This document shows, piece after piece, positions 10,810 through 20,586 of a stretch of 33,948 nucleotides of DNA. Under the pieces are notes generated by a model that was not told where the DNA came from, searched no databases, and was given only the letters and a program-made list of their open reading frames with translations. How positions within the stretch are numbered: position 1 is the first letter of the stretch; each line of letters starts with the position of its first letter. The translations under genes were made by a program, and so were the position numbers. Source of the DNA: an uncultured Pelagibacteraceae bacterium (GTDB lineage Bacteria > Pseudomonadota > Alphaproteobacteria > Pelagibacterales > Pelagibacteraceae); contig CACGMG010000009.1 in assembly GCA_902574045.1 (NCBI GenBank), positions 1-33,948 of the forward strand, written 5' to 3'.

Positions 10810-11007
10810 TTATTTTTTATCAGTATCTGAATTATCAGAGTCAGTTTTGTTATCTTCGTTGTTAGAAGAGCTTTCATCTGACATACCTTTCTTAAAACTT
10901 TTTATACCTTTTGCAACATCTCCCATTAAACTAGATATTTTACCTCTACCAAAAAGTAGAACTACTATTACAACAACGATTGCGATTTGCCAAAAACTAA
11001 TTCCCAT
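10810..11007 (-). CDS. tatA: Tat translocase TatA (likely start [12 protein letters not shown] at 11007; ORF track gives 11025)
   Basis: [37 protein letters not shown]. Confidence 0.94.
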   Translation of the reverse strand: MGISFWQIAIVVVIVVLLFGRGKISSLMGDVAKGIKSFKKGMSDESSSNNEDNKTDSDNSDTDKK

Positions 11008-11048
11008 AATGAGAATTATATACAATAATTTAGGGTAAATATATATCT

Positions 11049-11735
11049 TTATTTATCTTTTTCAGGTGCTTTATTTATTGCTTGATCTATTTCTTCATAA
11101 ATATTTTGCTTTTTACTTATCGCCTGTTCTTTAAAAAATTTTCCAGTACCAAAGATTGATTGATCAATTGTGGATGTATCAATTAATCCTGCTGAGCCCA
11201 ATTCTTCAACGGTAGGTAAATCAGATAGTTTTTGTATATTAAAATGATTTAAAAAATTTTCAGTTGTAGAGTATTGAATTGGTCTGCCAGGGACATCTTT
11301 TCTACCAGAGGGTCTTACCCAATCTAATTCTAGCAAAGTTTCTAGTGTGTTAGTCGCAAATGAAACACCTCTAATTTCCTCTATTTCTGATCTTGTTACA
11401 GGTTGGTGGTAAACTATGATTGATAAGGTTTCAATTGTTGCTTTTGAAAGTTTTTTTTGTGTAGATTTTTGAAGTGACATTAATTTTGATAAATCTTCGG
11501 CAGTCCTAAATGACCACTTATTTTTAATGCAAACTAAATTAATACCTCTATTTTTATAATAATCTTTTAGTTTTTTTAAAACATTTAAAATATTTGAAGT
11601 AGTCTTAATTCTGCTTTCAATAGTTTCAACATCCAATGGCTCAGATGCTGCAAAGAGAATAGCTTCAATTTGTCTTTCAATTTTTGTATCTTTAGATTGA
11701 AAAGAGTAAATATTATTTTTTTTTTTATTTTTCAT
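11049..11735 (-). CDS. scpB: Segregation and condensation protein B
   Basis: [66 protein letters not shown]. Confidence 0.95.
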   Translation of the reverse strand: MKNKKKNNIYSFQSKDTKIERQIEAILFAASEPLDVETIESRIKTTSNILNVLKKLKDYYKNRGINLVCIKNKWSFRTAEDLSKLMSLQKSTQKKLSKATIETLSIIVYHQPVTRSEIEEIRGVSFATNTLETLLELDWVRPSGRKDVPGRPIQYSTTENFLNHFNIQKLSDLPTVEELGSAGLIDTSTIDQSIFGTGKFFKEQAISKKQNIYEEIDQAINKAPEKDK

Positions 11736-11739
11736 TAAA

Positions 11740-12474
11740 TTATATCTTTTTTATCATAATCCTATCAAATCGATCTTTCTGCAAAATCTTCACAACTCCT
11801 TCTTTTGTAAGTTCTAACGATGCAGCTAAAATTCCTGCTAAACCAGTTTTTGTCATATTCTTATTTATATAAAATTTTGGTATAAGATCTTTGATATCTT
11901 TCCAATCTTCAATTTTTTTTAAATTATTATTAATTTGTTTTATGCCCTCTTCGGTAGTAAATACTGGTAATTTTGGAATATTAATTGTTTGAAAAGTTTT
12001 CTGCATTTGCAAATTCGCGTACGATTTAAGTAGTTCATAAAGTGAGATATCGTAAATGGGGGTATATATGGATTTGATTCCACCTTTCATTCCTCTTGTA
12101 AAAATATTAACGCCTAATCTGTTTTTTTGTAACATTTGGTCAGATAAAATTCTAATTAGCTCTAGTTTTTTTAATTGCAGTTTAAGTTTCTCGGCAACTT
12201 CTAATGCTTTAAAATCATCATCTTCGTCATCAGGTAACAATAATTTTGATTTTAAATAAGCAAGCCAGGTTGCCATTAAAAGAAATTCAGAAGCTGTTTC
12301 TAGATTTAAATTTTCTTTACTTTTAATAAAATCTAAAAATTGATCTGCTAATTTGGTTATTGATATTTCTGCTAAGTCTACCTTTTGGGCTTTGGCAAGA
12401 TCAAGGAGAACTTCAAGAGGTCCACTAAAATTTGGAATATCTATAGAAATTTGATCTATTTTATTTGATTCCAT
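11740..12474 (-). CDS. scpA: Segregation and condensation protein A
   Basis: FSGPLEVLLDLAKAQKVDLAEISITKLADQFLDFI, ASEFLLMATWLAYLKSKLLLP. Confidence 0.95.
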   Translation of the reverse strand: MESNKIDQISIDIPNFSGPLEVLLDLAKAQKVDLAEISITKLADQFLDFIKSKENLNLETASEFLLMATWLAYLKSKLLLPDDEDDDFKALEVAEKLKLQLKKLELIRILSDQMLQKNRLGVNIFTRGMKGGIKSIYTPIYDISLYELLKSYANLQMQKTFQTINIPKLPVFTTEEGIKQINNNLKKIEDWKDIKDLIPKFYINKNMTKTGLAGILAASLELTKEGVVKILQKDRFDRIMIKKI

Positions 12475-12483
12475 AATATTATT

Positions 12484-13428
12484 TTATCTTAAAAATTTAT
12501 AAAATTCTGATGTTTTTTTTGATGTAAAACTATCTATAAAAGGAACTTCTTTAATCAATTTTAAAGAATCATCATATTTACCCCCACAATATAAAACAAT
12601 ATTACAACCTGCGGATAAAGATTTTTTAGCATTTGTTATAAGATCATACTTGAGTGCCTTCATAGAAATATCATCAGAGATCAGGATTCCCTTAAAGCCT
12701 AATTGTTTTCTTATAACTTCTTTAATTATTTTTTTTGAAAATGTTGCAACATTTTTTTTGTCTAACTTATTATAAAGAATATGTGCGGTCATAGCAAATT
12801 TTGAACGATTGTTCTTAAATGGAAAGAAATCTGTACCATTTAAATCCTGGGTACTCAAATTGACTTTTGGAATTTTTATATGGCTATCTGCAGATGCACA
12901 TCCGTGACCTGGAATATGTTTAATAACTGTACCAATTTTATTTAGTTCATAAACATTAACACAAATTGTCCCTAGCTTTTTAACAATATTTTTGTCATTA
13001 GAATAACTCCTGTTTCCAATTATCTTATTAGTGTTTTTTCTTAAAACATCTAAAACAGGTACAGTGTTTATATTGATACCAAGAGCTTTTAAAAAATTAA
13101 TAACTTCCAGCAAATATCTCTTATAAAGATTAATTGAAATTTTCGGTCTCATCTTATAAAGATCCCCAAATAATTTCTGATAAACGTTATGATTTATTAA
13201 TTGACTTATTCTACTTACAGTTCCACCCTCTTCATCAATCATTATCGGAAAGTATTTGTCTTTAGTAATTCTTCTTATTGTAATTATTAATCTTTTTAGT
13301 TGTCTAAAAGACTCAATATTTCTTTTAAAAAGTATCAATCCCCAAGGGTTTTCTTTTGATAAAAGTAATTTTTCTTCCTGGGTTAATTTAAATCCTTTAA
13401 TGCTTATTATAATTGCTTTTTTTTTCAT
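12484..13428 (-). CDS. nagZ: Beta-N-acetylhexosaminidase, NagZ-like (GH3)
   Basis: IDEEGGTVSRI, KHIPGHGCASADSH, LISDDISMKAL. Confidence 0.92.
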   Translation of the reverse strand: MKKKAIIISIKGFKLTQEEKLLLSKENPWGLILFKRNIESFRQLKRLIITIRRITKDKYFPIMIDEEGGTVSRISQLINHNVYQKLFGDLYKMRPKISINLYKRYLLEVINFLKALGININTVPVLDVLRKNTNKIIGNRSYSNDKNIVKKLGTICVNVYELNKIGTVIKHIPGHGCASADSHIKIPKVNLSTQDLNGTDFFPFKNNRSKFAMTAHILYNKLDKKNVATFSKKIIKEVIRKQLGFKGILISDDISMKALKYDLITNAKKSLSAGCNIVLYCGGKYDDSLKLIKEVPFIDSFTSKKTSEFYKFLR

Positions 13429-13688
13429 TTAGATTTTAACAAATTCCAAAAATTTCTAGGTGCCTCTTCTTTAATTTCATCCGCGTAGGTGGAATTAAAT
13501 TCTATAATGTTATCAGTATCATTTGATAGTACAGGTAAATTAGAGGTTTTTTTTTTTATAATTTCATTAATATTTAGTCTGTTTAAATTAGTATCTTTAA
13601 TATTTTTTTCAGAAAAATAAAATCTAATTATGCTAAAGAAAAATAAAAAAAATAAGGCAATTACGAATAAATTAATAACTTTTTTCAT
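13425..13688 (-). CDS. Hypothetical single-TM small protein in the argS-nagZ slot
   Basis: 87-aa ORF with one N-terminal TM segment (NLFVIALFFLFFFSIIRFYF), overlapping nagZ by 4 nt and argS by 1 nt in the same operon. Confidence 0.75.
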   Translation of the reverse strand: MKKVINLFVIALFFLFFFSIIRFYFSEKNIKDTNLNRLNINEIIKKKTSNLPVLSNDTDNIIEFNSTYADEIKEEAPRNFWNLLKSK

Positions 13689-15412
13689 TACATTTTATCA
13701 GGTAATGATACTCCTAAAATACTCATCCCTCTTTGTAAAACAATCGAAGTTAAAATAATAGTTGCTAATGTACCTGTATTTTTAATTTTACCGTTTTCTA
13801 TTATTCTATATTTTTTATCTTCATTACCTTTACTCCAATAAGAGTGAAATAATGTTGCAAGCTCATATAAATAATAAGGAATTCTGTGTGGTTCATACTT
13901 TGTAGATGATGTTTCAATAATTTTAGGCCATTCAAAAACTTTTTTTATAATTCTAATTTCAAAATCATTAGTTTCAAACTGACTTGGATCAATTACAATT
14001 TTTTCTTCAAGACTCTTATTTAAAGTTCTTAAAATAGAACTAATTCTAGCAAATGAATATTGAACATAAAAAACTGGATTTTCTTTATTTTTTTCTAACA
14101 CTTTGTTAAAATCAAAATCTAATTCAACATCATTACTTCTATTTAACATCATAAATCGTAGAGCATCTTTGCTAACTTCTTTCAATAGATCGTCAGCAGA
14201 AATAAAATCCCCTGCTCTTTTAGACATTTTAAAGGGTTCGCCATTTTTATATAGTTTCACCAATTGGCAAACTTTACAATTTAACTTTACTTTATTTTGG
14301 GAAAGCGCACTAACTGCGGCCTCAATTCTTTTTATATACCCAGTATGATCTGCGCCAAGAACATTAACTAAGTAATTATACTTTCTCTCTACTTTGTCCA
14401 TATGATATGCGATATCATTTGCAAAGTAAGTCCAACTTCCATCGTCCTTTTGTATAGCTCTGTCCGTATCATCGCCAAATAAAGTTGATTTAAAAATCAG
14501 TCTTTCAATTTTTTTCCAATTTTTATTTTTTTCTCCTTTCGGGGGCTGTAAATAGCCATTTAAAACGTAATTACTATCTTTTAATTGATCTATAGCTTTA
14601 TCGACTTTCTTATTTCTAACCAGTTCTGATTCAGAAAAAAATTTATCATGTACTATACCAAGTTTTCTTAAATCAGATTTAATTAATTCCATAGAATGTT
14701 TTAAAGCCTCCTTTTTGAGAAATTCAAAGGAATTTTCAAAATTTTCAAATTTCTGCGCTTTATTTAAACTAATAATCTTTTGGCCAATTGAAATAATGTA
14801 GTCACCAGGATATAGATCTTTATTTACAACAAATTTCTCGTTAAATTTTATCTCTCTTATTCTTAAAAAAACAGACTTTACAAAATTAACTATCTGAGTT
14901 CCGTAATCATTTATATAGTATTCTTTAGTAACTTGATTCCCATTAAATCTGAGTAAATTAGCCAATACATCGCCGTATATAGCACCTCTACAGTGTCCAA
15001 CGTGCATTGGTCCAGTTGGATTTGCAGAAACAAATTCTATATTATATTTATTATTTGACTTTTTTTTCCCATAAGTACTTTTGTTTTCAAGAATATTATT
15101 AATATTCTGAATCAAAGACTTGTTTGATAGCTTTAGGTTTAAAAACCCTGGTCCTGCTACATCTACTTTACTAAATTCTTTTAAATGATTTTTTATTAAA
15201 TCTTTAACCTCTTTTGCTAATTGTTTAGGATTAATTTTATTAATCTTTCCTAAAATTAGACAAATATTACAAGACAATTCATAATCGAATTCCGACGGAG
15301 GAATTTCAACAATTACACCTTTAAATTCATTTAGGTTTTTAATCTTTAAAGATTTTTGATTTTTAAGAATAAGATTTCTTATAATATTTAGATACTCTTC
15401 AAATATATTCAT
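13688..15412 (-). CDS. argS: Arginine--tRNA ligase
   Basis: ANPTGPMHVGHCRGAIYGD, GADHTGYIKRI, KMSKRAG-type motif (FKMSKRAGDFIS). Confidence 0.97.
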   Translation of the reverse strand: MNIFEEYLNIIRNLILKNQKSLKIKNLNEFKGVIVEIPPSEFDYELSCNICLILGKINKINPKQLAKEVKDLIKNHLKEFSKVDVAGPGFLNLKLSNKSLIQNINNILENKSTYGKKKSNNKYNIEFVSANPTGPMHVGHCRGAIYGDVLANLLRFNGNQVTKEYYINDYGTQIVNFVKSVFLRIREIKFNEKFVVNKDLYPGDYIISIGQKIISLNKAQKFENFENSFEFLKKEALKHSMELIKSDLRKLGIVHDKFFSESELVRNKKVDKAIDQLKDSNYVLNGYLQPPKGEKNKNWKKIERLIFKSTLFGDDTDRAIQKDDGSWTYFANDIAYHMDKVERKYNYLVNVLGADHTGYIKRIEAAVSALSQNKVKLNCKVCQLVKLYKNGEPFKMSKRAGDFISADDLLKEVSKDALRFMMLNRSNDVELDFDFNKVLEKNKENPVFYVQYSFARISSILRTLNKSLEEKIVIDPSQFETNDFEIRIIKKVFEWPKIIETSSTKYEPHRIPYYLYELATLFHSYWSKGNEDKKYRIIENGKIKNTGTLATIILTSIVLQRGMSILGVSLPDKM

Positions 15413-16539
15413 TTTGATTTATTGTATAGATTTATTGCAAATCTATCCGTCATTCCAGCTATAAAATCACTTATTATTCTATTTGTATTAGACTTTTTAG
15501 ATAATTTAACATTAATGTATTTGTCAGGTTTTTCCCTTATTTTGATAAATAAACTCTTAATAATTTTTTTGCCTAATTTAGTTTTGTCCAATACTCTTTT
15601 GTGAAAGTACATTTTTTCTCGTAAAAATCTTTTAATACTAATATCAAATAATTGCATTTCCTTTGAAAAACATACTAAAGGATATTTAGATTTATATACA
15701 TCCGCAATGTTCTTGATGTTATTTTTTTTTAGATTTGTTTTTGTATTTACTATTATATCTTTGACCATTTCATTAATAGTTTCTCTTATAATTTGTCGTA
15801 AAATTAAATCTTGAGAAAATTTATCAAATTTTTTTTGATGTTTTGTTAGAATTATATTGAGAATTGGCAAGTTTTTAACATCTTTTAAATTGAATAATCC
15901 AGCTCTCAATCCATCTTCTAAATCATGGCTGTTATAGGCAACATCATCAGAGATTGATGCTATTTGTGCTTCTAGGGAAGGACTATTATGAAAGTTTATT
16001 TTTTTTTTAAAATAATTTTTTCCTAATATGTTATTAAATTTTGCTGGATTTTTGACAGGACCGTTATGTTTAATTAGACCATCTAATGTCTCATAAGTTA
16101 AGTTTAGCCCTTTAAAATTGTAATATTTATTTTCTAGAAGTGTAACTATTCGCAAAGTTTGTATATTGTGATCAAAGCCACCATGCTCAATCATACAATC
16201 ATTTAAAGCTTCTTCTCCAGCATGGCCGAAAGGCGTATGACCTAAATCATGAGCTAGACTTAAAGTTTCGCATAAATCTTCATTCAAATTAAAGTACCTA
16301 GCTAATGTTCTAGCTATTTGAGCAACTTCTAATGAATGAGTAATCCTAGTTCTATAATGATCACCAGTTGTGTTTATAAAGACTTGAGTTTTATGTTTTA
16401 ATCTTCTAAATGCAGTTGAATGGATAATGCGATCTCTATCCCTTTGATAAGCAGTTCTTAAATCACTTTTCTTTTCATGGTTAAATCTTCCTTTTGAACT
16501 TAAAGATACTGATACTTTAGAAAGCCTATTTTTTTGCAT
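15409..16539 (-). CDS. dgt: Deoxyguanosinetriphosphate triphosphohydrolase-like protein
   Basis: HD motif: RITHSLEVAQIARTLARYF, LAHDLGHTPFGHAGEEAL; FRRLKHKTQVF. Confidence 0.95.
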   Translation of the reverse strand: MQKNRLSKVSVSLSSKGRFNHEKKSDLRTAYQRDRDRIIHSTAFRRLKHKTQVFINTTGDHYRTRITHSLEVAQIARTLARYFNLNEDLCETLSLAHDLGHTPFGHAGEEALNDCMIEHGGFDHNIQTLRIVTLLENKYYNFKGLNLTYETLDGLIKHNGPVKNPAKFNNILGKNYFKKKINFHNSPSLEAQIASISDDVAYNSHDLEDGLRAGLFNLKDVKNLPILNIILTKHQKKFDKFSQDLILRQIIRETINEMVKDIIVNTKTNLKKNNIKNIADVYKSKYPLVCFSKEMQLFDISIKRFLREKMYFHKRVLDKTKLGKKIIKSLFIKIREKPDKYINVKLSKKSNTNRIISDFIAGMTDRFAINLYNKSK

Positions 16540-16577
16540 AATTGATTATTAAAATATATACTACATAATAACTAATT

Positions 16578-16895
16578 ATGAAAAAAAAGATAGAATTTAC
16601 AAATAGAGCAATAGATCAAATAAAAAAAATTATTAACACAGATAAATCAAAAAAATTTTTTAGAATTTGTGTAAAAGGTGGGGGTTGTTCAGGTTTTAAA
16701 TACGATTTTAGTTTTGATAATAAAGTTAACAATGAAGATATAATATTTGATAAAGCTATTATTGATAAAGATTCGCTGGACATAATTAATGGTTCAACAG
16801 TTGATTTTAAAAAAGAAATGATTGGTGAGGCATTTGTTATAAATAATCCTAAAGCTTCGTCTTCATGTGGTTGTGGCTTGTCATTCTCAATATAA
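16578..16895 (+). CDS. erpA: Iron-sulfur cluster insertion protein (ErpA/IscA A-type carrier)
   Basis: KGGGCSGFKYDFSFD and SSCGCGLSFSI (three conserved Cys). Confidence 0.93.
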   Translation: MKKKIEFTNRAIDQIKKIINTDKSKKFFRICVKGGGCSGFKYDFSFDNKVNNEDIIFDKAIIDKDSLDIINGSTVDFKKEMIGEAFVINNPKASSSCGCGLSFSI

Positions 16896-17671
16896 TGAAA
16901 ATTATATCCTGGAATGTGAATTCGGTAAGAGCAAGAATTAATAATATACTAGATTATATTAAGACATCAAACCCAGACCTATTGTTTCTACAAGAAATTA
17001 AAACTCAAGATGAAAATTTTCCTTATGACCAATTTAAAAAAATTGGATATGAATCTCATGTATTTGGCCAGAAAAGTTACAATGGAGTAGCAATTTTATC
17101 TAATAAAGAAATCAAAAATATAGACAAAAATTTTATAAGTGATGACTTAAAACAATCAAGAATTATAACTGGTGAAATTAATCTTAAAAAAAAAAAAATA
17201 GAATTGATTAATATTTATGCTCCAAATGGAAATCCAATTGAAACCGAGAAGTATGACTACAAGAAAAACTGGTTTAAAAAATTTATTTCTAGTATTAAAA
17301 AAAAGCTTGCTAAAAATTCCAACATAATAATAGCTGGCGATTTTAACATTATACCGGAGGAAATTGATGTTTATGATTTTAAAAGGTATGAAAACGATGC
17401 TCTTGGTAAATTAGAAATTAGAAAAAAATTTCGTGAAATATTAAATTTAGGTTTTTTTGATGTGTTTAGACTTAAGAACAAACATAAACAAGAATACACT
17501 TTTTGGGATTATTTTTCGGGATCGTGGCAAAAAAATTACGGAATGAGAATAGATCATTTTCTTTTATCAAATAACTTAATTGAAAATATTTCATCAATTA
17601 ATATTAATAAAAGTCCAAGATCAAAAATTAAACCATCCGATCACACTCCAATTGAACTAGAAATTAATTAG
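16895..17671 (+). CDS. xth: Exodeoxyribonuclease III (ORF track start 16865; MKIISWNVNSVRAR start at 16895 preferred)
   Basis: MKIISWNVNSVRARI, LFLQEIKTQDENFP, IIAGDFNIIPEEIDVYD, RIDHFLLS, SDHTPIELEI. Start overlaps erpA stop by 1 nt (TAATG). Confidence 0.95.
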   Translation: MKIISWNVNSVRARINNILDYIKTSNPDLLFLQEIKTQDENFPYDQFKKIGYESHVFGQKSYNGVAILSNKEIKNIDKNFISDDLKQSRIITGEINLKKKKIELINIYAPNGNPIETEKYDYKKNWFKKFISSIKKKLAKNSNIIIAGDFNIIPEEIDVYDFKRYENDALGKLEIRKKFREILNLGFFDVFRLKNKHKQEYTFWDYFSGSWQKNYGMRIDHFLLSNNLIENISSININKSPRSKIKPSDHTPIELEIN

Positions 17672-18866
17672 CACGTCCGTATATATCTTGAAGCCTAACA
17701 ATATCGCTTTCTCTTAAAATTGAACCCAATTGAACCTCCATAATTTTTACAGTTTGTTTAAACGGATTTTGTATTCTATGAATAGCTCCTTTAGGTATAA
17801 AAATTGTTTCATTTTTTTTTTTAAGAAAAAATTTTTTATTAAGAGTAATTTTAGGCATACCTTTCGTAATAACCCAATGTTCGGATCTATGAAAATGTTT
17901 TTGTAAACTTAGTGAACCATTTGACTTTACAAAAATTTCTTTAATTAAAAAATTATTTCCCTTGAATAAATTAGTATATTGTCCCCATGGTCTATAATGT
18001 GTATTTCTTTTCTTATAATATTTCATTTTATTTCTATTAAACATTAAAAGAATTTCTTTCCAACTACCAAGATCTGACCAGCTTATATTTAACTTTAATG
18101 CATAAATATTCTTGGTTTTTTCTAAAATAGCATAGTCGAAAGATTTTGAAGTATTTTTAGCATATGCTTTTTTATTTAAATAATAAGTATTATTTCTAAA
18201 CTTACTTTTTATAATTGCTTCTTTCGAATTCTTAAAAATTGATTTTTGATATTTTTTAAAATTATAAATTAACGAGTCTTTTCTTAGAAAAAAAATTCCC
18301 GAATTCCAATATCCACCTTTTTTAATTATAGCTTTTGCTTTTCTTTCACTAGGTTTTTCGAGAAATCTTGAAACTTTACTGAGATTTTTCTCTTTTTTAG
18401 TAAAAAAATATCCATATTGATCAGATGAAGAGTTTGGCTTTATTCCAAAAATAAAAATATTGTTTTTTGTTAATAGTTTTTTTTTTTGGTTAATTACATT
18501 ATTGAATAACTTAAATTTTTCGATTATGTGATCAGCAGACAAAAAAACTAAAGGCTGTTTATCTGGAATGTCGTCTATCAATGCCGAGGATAAAACTGCT
18601 GGACCTGTATTTTTCTTTGCTGGCTCCAAAACAATTTTATATTTTTTAATCTTACTTTTATTTAAATTTCTTTTAACTTCTCTAAGGTATTTAAAGTTAG
18701 TACTGATTATTGGTTCATCAAACAAAGGATTCTTAATTCTTTTTAATGTCTCCCCAAAAAGTGTCCATCCACCAAAATCAATGAATTGTTTAGGTTGGTG
18801 TTTTTTAAGGTTAGGCCACAACCTGGTTCCAGCTCCCCCACATAAAATTACTGGTCTGATCTTCAT
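17664..18866 (-). CDS. manC: Mannose-1-phosphate guanylyltransferase / mannose-6-phosphate isomerase
   Basis: PVILCGGAGTRLWP...PKQFI; FLEKPSE; C-terminal cupin RPWGQYTNL...LSLQKHFHRSEHWVITKG. Confidence 0.92.
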   Translation of the reverse strand: MKIRPVILCGGAGTRLWPNLKKHQPKQFIDFGGWTLFGETLKRIKNPLFDEPIISTNFKYLREVKRNLNKSKIKKYKIVLEPAKKNTGPAVLSSALIDDIPDKQPLVFLSADHIIEKFKLFNNVINQKKKLLTKNNIFIFGIKPNSSSDQYGYFFTKKEKNLSKVSRFLEKPSERKAKAIIKKGGYWNSGIFFLRKDSLIYNFKKYQKSIFKNSKEAIIKSKFRNNTYYLNKKAYAKNTSKSFDYAILEKTKNIYALKLNISWSDLGSWKEILLMFNRNKMKYYKKRNTHYRPWGQYTNLFKGNNFLIKEIFVKSNGSLSLQKHFHRSEHWVITKGMPKITLNKKFFLKKKNETIFIPKGAIHRIQNPFKQTVKIMEVQLGSILRESDIVRLQDIYGRAN

Positions 18867-20584
18867 TAAATTTTTGAATAATCTTTAACTTCTTTTTTCT
18901 TTCCTGGGTGAGTTGGAGCTCCTAAATATGCGGGACCAACTGTTTGAGCGTATTTCCAAAGTGTTCCAGAGCCGAATGAAGATTTTTTTGTTTTCCATTT
19001 TTTCTTTCTAGATGCTATCTGAGCTTTTGTTAATCTGACATTTATAGTTCCTTTTTTTGCATCTATTTCAATGGTGTCTCCGTTTTTAAGTAAAGCTATT
19101 GGACCTCCTAATGCTGCTTCAGGACCCACGTGTCCAACACAAAAACCTCTGGTAGCCCCAGAAAATCTTCCATCTGTTATTAAAGCAACTTTTTCTCCTT
19201 TACCTTGCCCGTAAATTGCACCGGTTGTAGATAACATTTCTCGCATACCTGGTCCTCCTCGTGGACCTTCATATCTAATAATAATTACGTCCCCATCTTT
19301 ATATTTTTTAGTTTGAACGGCCTTCATTGCGTCTTCTTCATTGTCAAAACATCTTGCCTTTCCAGTAAATTGTAATTTTTTTAACCCAGCTATTTTTACT
19401 ATGGCTCCCTCGGGCGCTAAATTACCTTTTAAACCAACTACTCCTCCATCGGGAGATAAAGGATTATTATATTTTCTTAAAACTTTTTGATTAATATTAA
19501 ATTTAATCTTTTTTAAATTTTCTTTCATTGTTTTCCCTGTGACAGTCATACAATCCCCATGAATGAAGCCACCGTCATATAAAGTCTTTAGTAACATTGG
19601 AACACCACCTGCCTCCCACATATCTTTAGCAACATATTTTCCTCCAGGTTTTAAGTCAGCTAGATAAGGTGTTTTTTTAAAAATCTTTGCCACATCCATT
19701 AAGTCAAATCTAATTCCAATTTCATTCGCTAAAGCTGGTAAATGAAGAGCGGCATTAGTGGAACCACCAGTTGCTGCTACGATCGTTGCAGCATTTTCTA
19801 AAGACTTTTTGGTAACTATATCTCTTGGTTTAATCTTTTTTTCTAATAGACTCATTACCGTTTTACCACTTTCAAAAGCATATTGGTCCCTTTCCTCATA
19901 AGGTGCGGGTGTGCCTGCTGAATATGGTAATGCCAATCCTATTGCCTCAGATACGCATGCCATTGTGTTAGCTGTAAACTGACCTCCGCAAGCTCCTGCG
20001 CTAGGACAGGCTACAAGCTCTAATTCTCTAAGATCCTTTGAAGACATTTTTCCAGATGAATGTTTTCCAACTGCTTCGAATACATCTACAACAGTAACAT
20101 CTTTGCCTTTAAACTTTCCTGGCAATATTGAACCTCCATAAATAAAAACACTTGGAACATTTAATCTCAACATGGACATCATTAATCCTGGTAATGATTT
20201 GTCACATCCTGCTATTCCAACAAGAGCATCATAACAATGTCCTCTAACTGTTAGTTCAGCAGAGTCAGCTATTACTTCTCTAGAAACTAGAGATGATTTC
20301 ATTCCCTCATGACCCATTGCAATACCATCTGTAACGGTAATAGTACAAAATTCTCTTGGTGTTCCGCCAAATTTTCTAACTCCTTTTTTTACTGATTGAG
20401 CTTGTCTCATTAAAGCAGTATTACAAGGAGCTGCTTCATTCCAAGTTGAGACTACACCGACAAAGGGTTTAGCTACGTCTTTCTCAGTTTCACCCATTGC
20501 ATAGTAAAATGATCTATGAGGAGCTCTATCTGGTCCTAAGGAAGTATGACGACTAGGTAATTTTTTTTTGTCAATTTTAGGCAT
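18866..20584 (-). CDS. ilvD: Dihydroxy-acid dehydratase
   Basis: [80 protein letters not shown]. Confidence 0.97.
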   Translation of the reverse strand: MPKIDKKKLPSRHTSLGPDRAPHRSFYYAMGETEKDVAKPFVGVVSTWNEAAPCNTALMRQAQSVKKGVRKFGGTPREFCTITVTDGIAMGHEGMKSSLVSREVIADSAELTVRGHCYDALVGIAGCDKSLPGLMMSMLRLNVPSVFIYGGSILPGKFKGKDVTVVDVFEAVGKHSSGKMSSKDLRELELVACPSAGACGGQFTANTMACVSEAIGLALPYSAGTPAPYEERDQYAFESGKTVMSLLEKKIKPRDIVTKKSLENAATIVAATGGSTNAALHLPALANEIGIRFDLMDVAKIFKKTPYLADLKPGGKYVAKDMWEAGGVPMLLKTLYDGGFIHGDCMTVTGKTMKENLKKIKFNINQKVLRKYNNPLSPDGGVVGLKGNLAPEGAIVKIAGLKKLQFTGKARCFDNEEDAMKAVQTKKYKDGDVIIIRYEGPRGGPGMREMLSTTGAIYGQGKGEKVALITDGRFSGATRGFCVGHVGPEAALGGPIALLKNGDTIEIDAKKGTINVRLTKAQIASRKKKWKTKKSSFGSGTLWKYAQTVGPAYLGAPTHPGKKKEVKDYSKI

Positions 20585-20586
20585 AT

